Assembly (NCBI RefSeq): GCF_000696225.1
Contig: NZ_BAWN01000009.1
Span: 1-64,000 of the forward strand
Source: Serpentinimonas barnesii
GTDB lineage: Bacteria; Pseudomonadota; Gammaproteobacteria; Burkholderiales; Burkholderiaceae_C
Direction: 5' to 3'
DNA: 64,000 nucleotides
Below the pieces are notes generated by a model. The model was not told where the DNA came from. It did no database searches and saw only the letters and a list, made by a program, of their open reading frames with translations. Below, in pieces: positions 26,768 through 35,100 of this stretch (positions within the stretch are counted from its first letter, which is position 1; the number at the start of each line of letters is the position of its first letter). A program made the position numbers and the translations under genes.

Positions 26768-27019
26768 GTGACCACACTGACCGTTACCGCACGCGGGCAA
26801 GTGACCTTCAGAAAAGACGTGTTGCAACACCTTGGCATCCGGCCCGGGGACCAGATCGAGCTGGATTTGCTGCCCGATGGCCGCGGCGTGCTCCAGGCAG
26901 CCCGGCGCACCGCCACCATCGATGGCTTCGTTGGGCTGCTGGCGAACCGGACCACGAAGGTTGCCAGTTTGGAGGAAATCAACCAAGCCGCCGCGCAGGG
27001 CTGGGCTGGCAAACAATGA
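26768..27019 (+). CDS. AbrB/MazE-type antitoxin
   Basis: 83 aa from a GTG with GAGGA just upstream. The N-terminal swapped-hairpin fold is clear (LTVTARGQVTFRKDVLQHLGIRPGDQIELDLLPDGRGVL), and the C-terminal tail (FVGLLANRTTKVASLEEINQAAAQGWAGKQ) would wrap the toxin. It shares ATGA with the vapC start (27016-27019). Such pairs usually repress their own promoter. Confidence 0.9.
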   Translation: MTTLTVTARGQVTFRKDVLQHLGIRPGDQIELDLLPDGRGVLQAARRTATIDGFVGLLANRTTKVASLEEINQAAAQGWAGKQ

Positions 27020-27411
27020 AGGTGGCCGTCGATACCAACGTGCTGGTGCGTGCGGTGGTGTGCGACGACCCCGCGCAAGCGCGCCGTGCCGCCCAGACCT
27101 TGGCCGATGCCGAATCGATTGCGGTCGCGCTCCCTTGCCTGTGCGAGTTCGTGTGGGTGCTGCTCAGGGTTTACGGCTTTCAACCCGCCGACGCCGCTGC
27201 CTCGATCCGCGCACTATTGGCTGCCGCCAATGTGGAAGTGAACCGGCCGGCCGTTGAGGCAGGTCTGTCGGTGCTCGATGCAGGCGGGGATTTTGCCGAT
27301 GGCGTGATCGCTTACGAGGGCCGTTGGCTGGGTGGAGAAACCTTTGTTTCCTTTGATCAAAAAGCGGTGTCCTTGCTGACGGCTCAGGGGCACCGAGCAC
27401 GGCTTTTGTAA
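27016..27411 (+). CDS. vapC: PIN-domain toxin VapC
   Basis: 131 aa. PIN ribonuclease acids are in place: Asp6 in VAVDTNVLVRAVV, Glu44 in CLCEFVWVL, and the acidic pair in GGDFADGVIAYEGR, with a further Asp in TFVSFDQKAV. VapC toxins cut RNA, often initiator tRNA, when freed from the antitoxin. It is translationally coupled to the antitoxin gene, and the pair stands alone between the TRAP operon and the next gene. Confidence 0.9.
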   Translation: MKVAVDTNVLVRAVVCDDPAQARRAAQTLADAESIAVALPCLCEFVWVLLRVYGFQPADAAASIRALLAAANVEVNRPAVEAGLSVLDAGGDFADGVIAYEGRWLGGETFVSFDQKAVSLLTAQGHRARLL

Positions 27412-27563
27412 TTCGCAGCGCCTCGTTCATCTGCCATTCATCCAAACTTCAGCACCCGTTCATGCGCTTGTCATGCCCTGCCAAGCTGGCTGGGGTGAAA
27501 TCGGTTTTGGGGCAGGCGATTGGGCTTCGCCCCTTGTTGTCACCCCATGCAAAGGACTTTCGG

Positions 27564-28193
27564 ATGTTGAATCGCAATCTTTTGGGCGCTACCCTTCTGG
27601 GCGCCGGCTTGGCCTTTTCTTCGCTCGCCCATTCGCATGCTGCGGGGGGCGCAGCCGCCACCACGGCGGCCACGCCTGCTGCACACGCGGCCACGGCGGC
27701 ACGCGCCACCCCGGCACGCACCATCACCGAAGCCCAGGTGCTGGCGGCACAGCAGGCTTGGGGCCGGGCGCTGGTGCAAATCAGCAGCGATTTCGCCAGC
27801 GGCGGCATTGCGCGTGCCACCGCCACCGCCTCGGCCGTGCTCGATGCTGCTTACGGCTACCAAATGGGCCCGGTGTTGTTCAAGCCCACCCTGACCACCG
27901 CCCCGCACACCTTTCGCACCACCCGCGAAGGCGCGCTGGCTTACTTCGTGGGCAACAACCCAGCGTTCCCGAACGACCGCGGCTTTGCCCTCAAGGGCTG
28001 GACCAACGTGGAGGTGCGCAACGCCGCCGTGCTGATTCATGGCGACGTCGCCAAAACCATGGGCAACGTCACCCTGACCAACCGCGACGGCACCCGCACC
28101 ACGGTTGACAAAACCTGGGGCTACCGGCTCGACCCGCAAGGCAACCTGCGCATCGTGCTGCACCACTCCTCGCTGCCCTTCACCGGCTCCTGA
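27564..28193 (+). CDS. Secreted small protein with NTF2/SnoaL-like fold (tentative)
   Basis: 209 aa with a signal peptide (LLGATLLGAGLAFSSLAHSHA) and an Ala/Thr-rich linker. The mature domain has VLAAQQAWGRALVQISSDF, AAYGYQMGPVLFKPT, GALAYFVGNNPAFPNDRGFALKGWTNVEV and TMGNVTLTNRDG. Similar secreted proteins in proteobacteria are sometimes labelled phosphoribosyl-AMP cyclohydrolase, a label not supported by anything seen here. The fold suggests ligand binding rather than purine or histidine chemistry. It ends 6 bp before the histidine kinase gene and may be co-transcribed with it. Confidence 0.7.
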   Translation: MLNRNLLGATLLGAGLAFSSLAHSHAAGGAAATTAATPAAHAATAARATPARTITEAQVLAAQQAWGRALVQISSDFASGGIARATATASAVLDAAYGYQMGPVLFKPTLTTAPHTFRTTREGALAYFVGNNPAFPNDRGFALKGWTNVEVRNAAVLIHGDVAKTMGNVTLTNRDGTRTTVDKTWGYRLDPQGNLRIVLHHSSLPFTGS

Positions 28194-28199
28194 TCGGCC

Positions 28200-29897
28200 G
28201 TGTTGCTCAGCCGCCTGACCCTGGCTTTTGCGGTGCTGATCCTGCTCAGCGCGGTGCAGGCGGCTTTTTCGGTGTGGGCGGTGCGCAGCGCCAGCGCGCA
28301 GTCGGCCCTCACCCGCGACGCCCAGCAAATGCTGACCGAGTACCAAGCGCTGGCGGCCAACAAGCAGCGTTTGCTGGTCTGGCTGGCGGGCGCGGCCCTG
28401 ACTGGCCAAGGCAGCGCGGATCAGCGCGCCAAGTTGTTGCATGAAATGGATCGGTCCTTGGCAGAACTGGGGCGCTTGCAAGCGCAGTTGGCGCCAGATC
28501 GCTGGTACGCCTCAGACACAGTCACAGCGGGCACGCAATCCCCTTCCGGGCAGCAGCTGAGCCCACCCATCATGCAGCAGCCGATCACGCTGCTGCGCGC
28601 CAACTTTGAGGCCATGCAAGCCTATCTGCTCCAAGCCGGTGCCGCCGCACACAGCCCGGCCGCCGATCAGGCGCTGATGTGGGCACAAGCCACCACGGTG
28701 TTTGACCACCACGGCGGGCGCGACATGCGCCAGGTGCTGGCCGCCGCCATCGCGCAGCAGCGCGACGCCACCGAGCAGGCCATGGCGCAGCAAAAGCAGG
28801 CGCTGGCCACCTTGCAACGCTCCAGCGTGGGGCTGGTGCTGTTGTCGGCGCTGTGGGGTTTGCTGGCGGCGGGCTATTTCGTGCGCCGGCTGCATCGGCC
28901 GTTTAGGCGGCTGCTGCAATCCACGCAAGCGCTGGCCGAGGGCGACTACCGGCAGCGCCCGATAAGCCCCCATGCCGACGAATTTGCCCAAATCGGGCTG
29001 CAGCTCAATGCGCTGGCCCTGCAACTCGATACCAACCGGCGCCAAAGCGAGGCCCTGCGCGCCGGGCTCGATGCCGCCGTGGCCGAGCGCACCCAAGCCC
29101 TGATGCGCAGCCACGAGGCACTGTTAAAAGCCGATGCGCGGCGGCAGCAGTTTTTTGCCGAAATCAGCCACGAATTGCGCACCCCGGTCACGGTGATCCG
29201 GGGTGAGGCCGAAATCGCCTTGCGCAGCGGCGGGCGCGCTGGCGGTGAGCGAGGGCAAGGGTTCCATGCCGAAGCACCATCCGAGTCCCAGCAAGCCGTT
29301 TACCGCAGCGCCCTCGAGCGCATCGTCCAGGCAGCCGGCGCGCTGGGCCAGCGGGTGCAGGAACTGGTGCGGCTGGCGCGTTCCAATGCCAGCGCACAAA
29401 GTTACGCCTTTGCACCCGTGCCCGTGCGCGCCGTGGTGCAAGGGGCGCTGCACCAAATGCAGGCCATCGCCTCGAACCGGGGCATCGAACTGCGCGATTT
29501 GGCCACTGATGCGGCCTGCGCTTGCCTGCTCGATGCCGACCTCGACAAATTGCAGCAGGCGCTGGTGATCGTGCTCGACAACGCGGTGCGCTACAGCGCC
29601 GCCGGCAGCCAGGTGCAGATCGAGGCCGAGCCCGATGCGGCGGCGCAGTGCCTGCGCATCGGCATCAGCGACAGCGGCATGGGCATCGACCCCGAGCAAG
29701 CCGAACAGGTGTTCGAACCCTATTTTCGCAGCGAGGCGGCGCGCCAGCGCAGCCCCGAGGGCTTGGGGCTGGGCTTGTCGATCGCGCGCGCCATCGTGCT
29801 GGCGCACCGGGGCAGCATAGTCATCGAAGCGCGGGCGGCCGGTGGCACCCGCGTCACCATCGAGTTGCCGCTGGCCGCCACTGTGGGGCTCGCATAG
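28200..29897 (+). CDS. Membrane sensor histidine kinase
   Basis: 565 aa from GTG. An N-terminal membrane helix (LTLAFAVLILLSAVQAAF), a periplasmic domain of about 170 residues, a second helix (LVLLSALWGLLAAGYFV) and a HAMP linker (RPFRRLLQSTQALAEGDYRQRP) are followed by HisKA with the phospho-acceptor His near residue 324 (FFAEISHELRTPVTVIRGE). The HATPase has DNAVRYSA (N box), ISDSGMGID (G1) and GLGLGLSIARAIV (G2). An insert of about 30 residues lies within the HisKA helices. It pairs with the response regulator 90 bp downstream. Confidence 0.9.
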   Translation: MLLSRLTLAFAVLILLSAVQAAFSVWAVRSASAQSALTRDAQQMLTEYQALAANKQRLLVWLAGAALTGQGSADQRAKLLHEMDRSLAELGRLQAQLAPDRWYASDTVTAGTQSPSGQQLSPPIMQQPITLLRANFEAMQAYLLQAGAAAHSPAADQALMWAQATTVFDHHGGRDMRQVLAAAIAQQRDATEQAMAQQKQALATLQRSSVGLVLLSALWGLLAAGYFVRRLHRPFRRLLQSTQALAEGDYRQRPISPHADEFAQIGLQLNALALQLDTNRRQSEALRAGLDAAVAERTQALMRSHEALLKADARRQQFFAEISHELRTPVTVIRGEAEIALRSGGRAGGERGQGFHAEAPSESQQAVYRSALERIVQAAGALGQRVQELVRLARSNASAQSYAFAPVPVRAVVQGALHQMQAIASNRGIELRDLATDAACACLLDADLDKLQQALVIVLDNAVRYSAAGSQVQIEAEPDAAAQCLRIGISDSGMGIDPEQAEQVFEPYFRSEAARQRSPEGLGLGLSIARAIVLAHRGSIVIEARAAGGTRVTIELPLAATVGLA

Positions 29898-29987
29898 CCG
29901 CGCTGGCAACCCATAATCGGCCTTTGCTTTTTTCGCCCTTCGCCCCAGCCTTCGAACTTCGGCCAACTCCATCCAGGCACCGCCACC

Positions 29988-30689
29988 ATGTACTTGCTGA
30001 TCGTGGAAGACGACGACCGGGTAGCCGACTTTTTGCGTCGGGGCCTGGCCGCTGAAGGCTACACCACCCAGCGCGTAGCCAGCGCCGAAGAGGCGCTGCT
30101 GCGCCTGCGCCAGCACCCCTGCGACCTGCTGCTGCTCGACCTGATGCTGCCGGGCATGAGCGGCATCGAGCTGTGTCAGCGGCTGCGCGCCGAGCGCCTG
30201 CCAATGCCGGTGCTCATGCTCACGGCGCTGGACGGGGTGGAAGACCGTGTCACGGGCTTGCGCTGCGGGGCCGACGACTATCTGGGCAAGCCCTTTGCCT
30301 TCGATGAGCTGCTGGCGCGCATCGAGGCGCTGTTGCGCCGCCCTTCGGCGCTGGCGCAGGGCGCGCGCACGCTGCAGGTGGCCGACTTGCTGTTTGACCG
30401 CGACCAGATGCAGTGCTGGCGCGCCGGCCGCGCCTTGCACCTGACAGCCAAGGAGCTGGCGCTGCTGGAGCTGCTCATGAGCGCGCCCGGGCGCCTGCAC
30501 AGCCGCGAGCGCATTTTGGCCAACGTCTGGGGCAGCTACGAGGACCCGCTCACCAACGTGGTCGAGGTCTATATCCGGCGCCTGCGCGCCAAAGTCGACG
30601 AGGGGCACGAACTGGCCCTGATCAAGACCGTGCGCGGGCTGGGCTACCGGCTCGATGCCGTTGCTGCACCAACAGCGCCAAGCGGGTAG
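29988..30689 (+). CDS. OmpR/PhoB-family response regulator
   Basis: 233 aa. The receiver has the acidic pair in LIVEDDDRV, the phospho-Asp in LLLLDLMLPGMSG, the conserved Thr in MLTALDG and Lys in LGKPFAFDEL. The C-terminal winged helix shows LTAKELALLELLMSAPGRLHSRERILANVWG and VVEVYIRRLRAKVDEGHE...VRGLGYRL. It is the partner of the kinase just upstream. Targets are unknown; the adjacent secreted protein is a candidate. Confidence 0.93.
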   Translation: MYLLIVEDDDRVADFLRRGLAAEGYTTQRVASAEEALLRLRQHPCDLLLLDLMLPGMSGIELCQRLRAERLPMPVLMLTALDGVEDRVTGLRCGADDYLGKPFAFDELLARIEALLRRPSALAQGARTLQVADLLFDRDQMQCWRAGRALHLTAKELALLELLMSAPGRLHSRERILANVWGSYEDPLTNVVEVYIRRLRAKVDEGHELALIKTVRGLGYRLDAVAAPTAPSG

Positions 30690-30753
30690 CCAGAACCGGC
30701 GCTGTACACTGCCCGCTTTGCGCCCGCACCGGGCGCCCTGCCCCTGTTCTAGC

Positions 30754-31146
30754 ATGTTCACCGACCGCACACCGCATCAATCATTCATCGTACCCTCTGA
30801 GGCACCCTTGGCCGGCGTGCCCGGCAGTGTGTATTTCTGGTGGGCGTTTTTCGCCTTGGGCGTGGTGGCCTTCGGCTCGGGTTTGTGGGGGTTGGTGTGG
30901 CGCCGCGTGCGCCGGCGCCGCCTGCGCGCCGATCTGGCGCAGTGGCCCAGCCAGGCCGATCGCGCCACGCAAGCGCGTTTATTGATCGAACTGGTGCGCC
31001 GCCACCGGCTCAAGCCCAGCGCAGCGTGGGTCGAGGCGGTGGACCAAGCTGGCCAAGGACCCGCTGACCACGGCAACAACGATTCTGGGGTCAACCCGCT
31101 GCTGGCCCTGCGCGACGCCATCCATGAGATGGATTACGTGGACTAG
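30754..31146 (+). CDS. Hypothetical single-pass membrane protein
   Basis: 130 aa. One membrane helix (SVYFWWAFFALGVVAFGSGLWGLVW) is followed by an Arg-rich stop-transfer segment (RRVRRRRLRADL) and a soluble tail with LLIELVRRHRLKPSAAWVEAV and LLALRDAIHEMDYVD. I do not recognise a family. The frame is open upstream, but the ATG at 30754 gives a compact protein; an earlier start cannot be excluded. It lies 64 bp after the response regulator. Confidence 0.55.
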   Translation: MFTDRTPHQSFIVPSEAPLAGVPGSVYFWWAFFALGVVAFGSGLWGLVWRRVRRRRLRADLAQWPSQADRATQARLLIELVRRHRLKPSAAWVEAVDQAGQGPADHGNNDSGVNPLLALRDAIHEMDYVD

Positions 31147-31166
31147 GCCCCCAAACCAGACTAAAG

Positions 31167-32120
31167 CTAAACCACCCCGGCCCGCACGCTGTTGCGACCG
31201 GCTTTCTTGGCGCGGTAGAGGTTGTGGTCGGCTTCGCGCAGCAAATCGTCGGCGCCCTGCATCAGGTCGAGTCGGGCGCAGCCCACGCCGATGCTGACCG
31301 TCACCGCTGGCCAAGCAGCTCCGGTGACCGTGGTTTGGGTCTCTTGGTGCACGCGCTGGCGCAACTGCTCGGCCAGGTGTTGGGCGCCGTACTCGTCGGT
31401 ATCGGTCAGCAGGCAGACAAACTCCTCGCCCCCGTAGCGGGCCACGAGGTCGGTTGGGCGTTGCAGGCCGCTGGCCAATGCCGCCGCCACCCGACGCAGG
31501 CAATCGTCGCCGCTTTGGTGGCCGTGCGTGTCGTTGAAACGCTTAAAGTGGTCGACGTCGATCAGCAGCGCGCTCAGCGGCGCACCGCTGCGCTGGCTGC
31601 GCGCCCACTCGATCGCCAGCCGTTCGTCAAAATGGCGCCGGTTGGCAATACCGGTCAGGCCGTCGATGAACACCCAGCGGCGCAACAAATCGCCTTGGCG
31701 CTTGAGGGTGAGGTGGGTTTTGACGCGCGCGCGCACCACTTTGGTGTTGAACGGTTTGCCGATGAAGTCGACCGCTCCCACGTCAAGGCCGTGGGCTTCG
31801 GAATCGGGGTCGGCGTTGGCAGTCAGGAAGATCACTGGGATGTCGCGCGTGAGCTCGTCGGCTTGCAAACGTTGGCAGACCTCGAAGCCGTCTAGGCCCG
31901 GCATGACCACGTCGAGCAAGATCAGGTCGGGCTGCTGCTGGCGCGCAATTTCAAGCGCCTTGAGGCCATCGGTGGCCGCAAACACCTGGTGATCCGAAGC
32001 AAAAACGCGGTAGAGCAGCTGCACATTGACCGGTTGATCATCGACCACCAGCAGGCGCGGCCGGCGTTCGAGCCCCCCTACCAAGGGGGTTCCGGGTGGC
32101 AAGGTTTCTGCAAAGTCCAT
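31167..32120 (-). CDS. Response regulator with diguanylate cyclase (REC-GGDEF)
   Basis: 317 aa. Receiver: LLVVDDQPVNVQLL, phospho-Asp in LILLDVVMPGLDG, Lys in IGKPFNTKVV. GGDEF: DGLTGIANRRHFDERL, LLIDVDHFKRFNDTHGHQSGDDCL, and the active-site YGGEEF, which is catalytically competent. It should make cyclic di-GMP when phosphorylated. Its start overlaps the hybrid kinase stop by one base (TGATG), so the giant kinase upstream is the obvious phosphate source through its HPt domain. This is a PleD-like arrangement of WspR logic. Confidence 0.92.
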   Translation of the reverse strand: MDFAETLPPGTPLVGGLERRPRLLVVDDQPVNVQLLYRVFASDHQVFAATDGLKALEIARQQQPDLILLDVVMPGLDGFEVCQRLQADELTRDIPVIFLTANADPDSEAHGLDVGAVDFIGKPFNTKVVRARVKTHLTLKRQGDLLRRWVFIDGLTGIANRRHFDERLAIEWARSQRSGAPLSALLIDVDHFKRFNDTHGHQSGDDCLRRVAAALASGLQRPTDLVARYGGEEFVCLLTDTDEYGAQHLAEQLRQRVHQETQTTVTGAAWPAVTVSIGVGCARLDLMQGADDLLREADHNLYRAKKAGRNSVRAGVV

Positions 32121-35100
32121 CAGGGGCGATTTTCATCCAAGTAAGCGTCGCATACGGCCAAGGCAGCAGAAAAATCCAGACTTTGCACCGCCGCCAGCAA
32201 CTGCGGCAAGCGCCCACCCAAGGCCCCAGCGTGTTGCGGGGCCAATTGTTGGGCCAAATCGAGCGCCTGCATATCGAACGCAAGCAGGCAACTGCGCAAA
32301 CGCTGCAAGGCCTGGTGCAGCGCGGGGTCGGGCTGCGCGTGGGCTACAGGGGGCGGCAGCGGTGTATGCTGCGGCGCTGCCGCCAAGGCGGGCTGGGTCA
32401 GGGCCTGCTGCAACGCGGCAGCGGCGCCATCCAGTGCATCGAGCAAGGCCGCCAGACTGGGTTCGGCCGCACCCAAACGCTGACCCGAGCCAAGCGGCGC
32501 CTCGGCAAAAACCGCTTCGGCGCGCGCCGCCGCCTGCGCCAGCGCTTGCGCCCCGACGGTGGCCGCCAAGCCCTTGAGGGTGTGGAGCTCGCGCACCGCC
32601 TCTGCTTGCGCTGGCGGCTGTGCCGAGGCCAGCCAGCCGCGCACCGCTTGGGCGTAGCGAGGCAAATCAGCGGCCACTTTTTGCGCCACCTGGTTGTACA
32701 AATCGTGTTGGCGGCCCATGCGCGCCAGCGCCGCATCGAGGTCTAGCACCGGGGCGGTGGCATGGGTCGGGGCTGCAGGCGCTGCTGGCGCGAGCTCCTT
32801 GGGTCGCACCTGCGCCGCTTGCACGGCCAGCGCCTCGCCACCCACCCAGTGGCGCAGCAAAGCCACCAACTGGTCGAGCTCAAACGGCTTGCCGATGTGA
32901 TCCACCATGCCGGCCTCCAGGCACGCCTGGCGGTCGCTCTCCATGGCGTTGGCGGTCATGGCGATCAGCGGCGGGCAGTGCGGGCCCAGTCCGGCGCGCA
33001 GCAGGCGGCTGGCAGTCAGGCCATCCATTTCGGGCATCTGCAAATCCATCAGCACCGCATCAAAATCGACTGGCGCGGGGTGGGCCGGCGCGCGGTCGTG
33101 CTCGTCGAAACCGAGTTGACGCAAGGCGGCACGACCGTGGTCGGCCAGCGTCACGCGGGCGCCTTCGCCTTGCAAGAGTTCGAGCGCGATCTGCTGGTTG
33201 ATGCGGTTGTCTTCGACCACCAGCAGGCGCAGGCCCGGCAGGCGCTGGTCTGGGGCCGGGATGGCCACGGTGCCGGGCTGGGGGTCGTGCTCGGCTTGCC
33301 GCAGCAGCTGCTCCAGCGCCCGGTGCAGCATCGGGGCCGTGAAGGGCTTGACCAGTTGCACGGCCTGGCCCGCATGGGCTGGCACGCCCGCGCCACTCGC
33401 GGCACCCAGCAGGTCGCGCCCGTGCGAAGTGAGCCAGATCAGTTTGGGGCACAGGGCGGCTGGCACGGCTTGGCGCAGGCGCTCGATCGGGCCTGGGTCG
33501 GTGGGTTCAAAAAACCGTCCGTCAACCACCGCCACATCAAAGCCAGCGGAGCGGGTGGCGCGGTCTGGCGCATTGGGGTCGGGGGGTTGCAGCAACGCCT
33601 GCAAGGCTTGCATGGATGCGGGGTCGGCCCCATAAGCCTGGCAGTCGCAACCCAGTTCGGTCAGCATGCGCTGCAGCAAGGCGCGCGCGGGTTCGTAGCC
33701 GTGCAGCAATAGCACGCGTGCACGGGGCAAGGGCTTAACCCCAGGCGCTTCGGTGGCTGGGATGGGTTCGGGGGGCAACGGAAATTGCAGCGTAAAGCTA
33801 AAAATGCTGCCGCGCCCGGGCACACTCAGGAGCTGGATGTCGCTGCCCATCAGGCGCAGCAAGTGGCGGCTGATGGGCAGCCCCAGCCCGGTGCCGCCAA
33901 AGCGGCGCGTGGTCGAGCCTTCGGCCTGGGTAAAGCCGCTAAATATTTTTTCTTGGTGTTCGGTGGCAATGCCGATGCCGGTGTCGCGCACCGTGACTTC
34001 GAGCGCGACTTGCTGTGCCGTCTGCTGCAACAGCCCGATTTTGAGCCGCACCTCGCCCTGCGGCGTGAACTTGATGGCGTTGCTGATCAGGTTGAGCAGC
34101 ACCTGGTGCAAGCGCAGGTCGTCGCCCACCAACCGGTCAGGAATGTGCGGATCGACATCAAACAACAGCTCCAGCGGCTTGCTGCCCAAATTGACCGACA
34201 GCAAGGTGGACAGGTTTTGCAGCAACTCATCCAAAGCAAAAGGACGCGGGTCGAGCGCCATGCGGCCGGCTTCGATTTTGGAAAAGTCCAAAATGTCGTT
34301 GATCAGCCCCAGCAGCGCACGGCTGGCCCCTTCGGCCTTGAGGGTGTAGTCGGCCTGGCGCGGGTTGAGCCCGGTTTTCTTGAGCAAGGCCAGCATACCC
34401 AAAATGGCATTCATGGGGGTGCGGATTTCGTGGCTCATATTGGCCAGAAACTGGCTCTTGGCGGCGCTGTTGGCCTCGGCCATTTCCTTGGCGTGGGTGA
34501 GCGCGGCCCGTTGCGCCTGGCGCTGCGCCTCGCGCTCGGTGATGTCCTGGATGGCTCCAATCACTTGCTGCACCTGATTGGCCTGCAATTGCGCCTCGCC
34601 CACCACGTGCACGCGGCGCGCCTGCCCACTGGCGGTGAGCAGATCGAGTTCCATGTCGATCGGCTGTGCGGCCTCGAAGGCCTGCTGCAAACCGGCCTCG
34701 AACTGCGCTCGCGCCGGCTGCGGACAGTGCGCCAGCGCTTGCTCCAGCGACGGTTGCTGCCCCTCCGGCAGTTCGTGAATGCGAAAGGTGTGCGCCGTCC
34801 ATTCCAGCCGCATGCCCTCGCGGTGCACCATCCAGCCCCCCACGCCTGCAATGCGTCCGGCGTTGTCCAAGAATGCGCGGCTGGCCAGCAGTTGCGCCTC
34901 TTTGCGGCGCAAGTCGGTCACGTCCTGCATGATGCCGACCATGCGGCCGCGCTCATTGCCCTCGCTCTCGGTCACCAGCCCGACCGATTTGAGGTGCCGG
35001 ATTTCCCCCGTGGGCCAGCAGACCCGGAATTCGGCCTCGTAGTGCTTGCCCCAGTGCAGCACGTCGAGCAGCAGCGCGTGCGTGTGCAACAAGTCGGCCG

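Noticed and set aside
27564-28193. Phosphoribosyl-AMP cyclohydrolase (HisI)
   Set aside because: Similar secreted proteins sometimes bear this name, but the protein has a signal peptide and none of the Cys/His zinc motifs of HisI.
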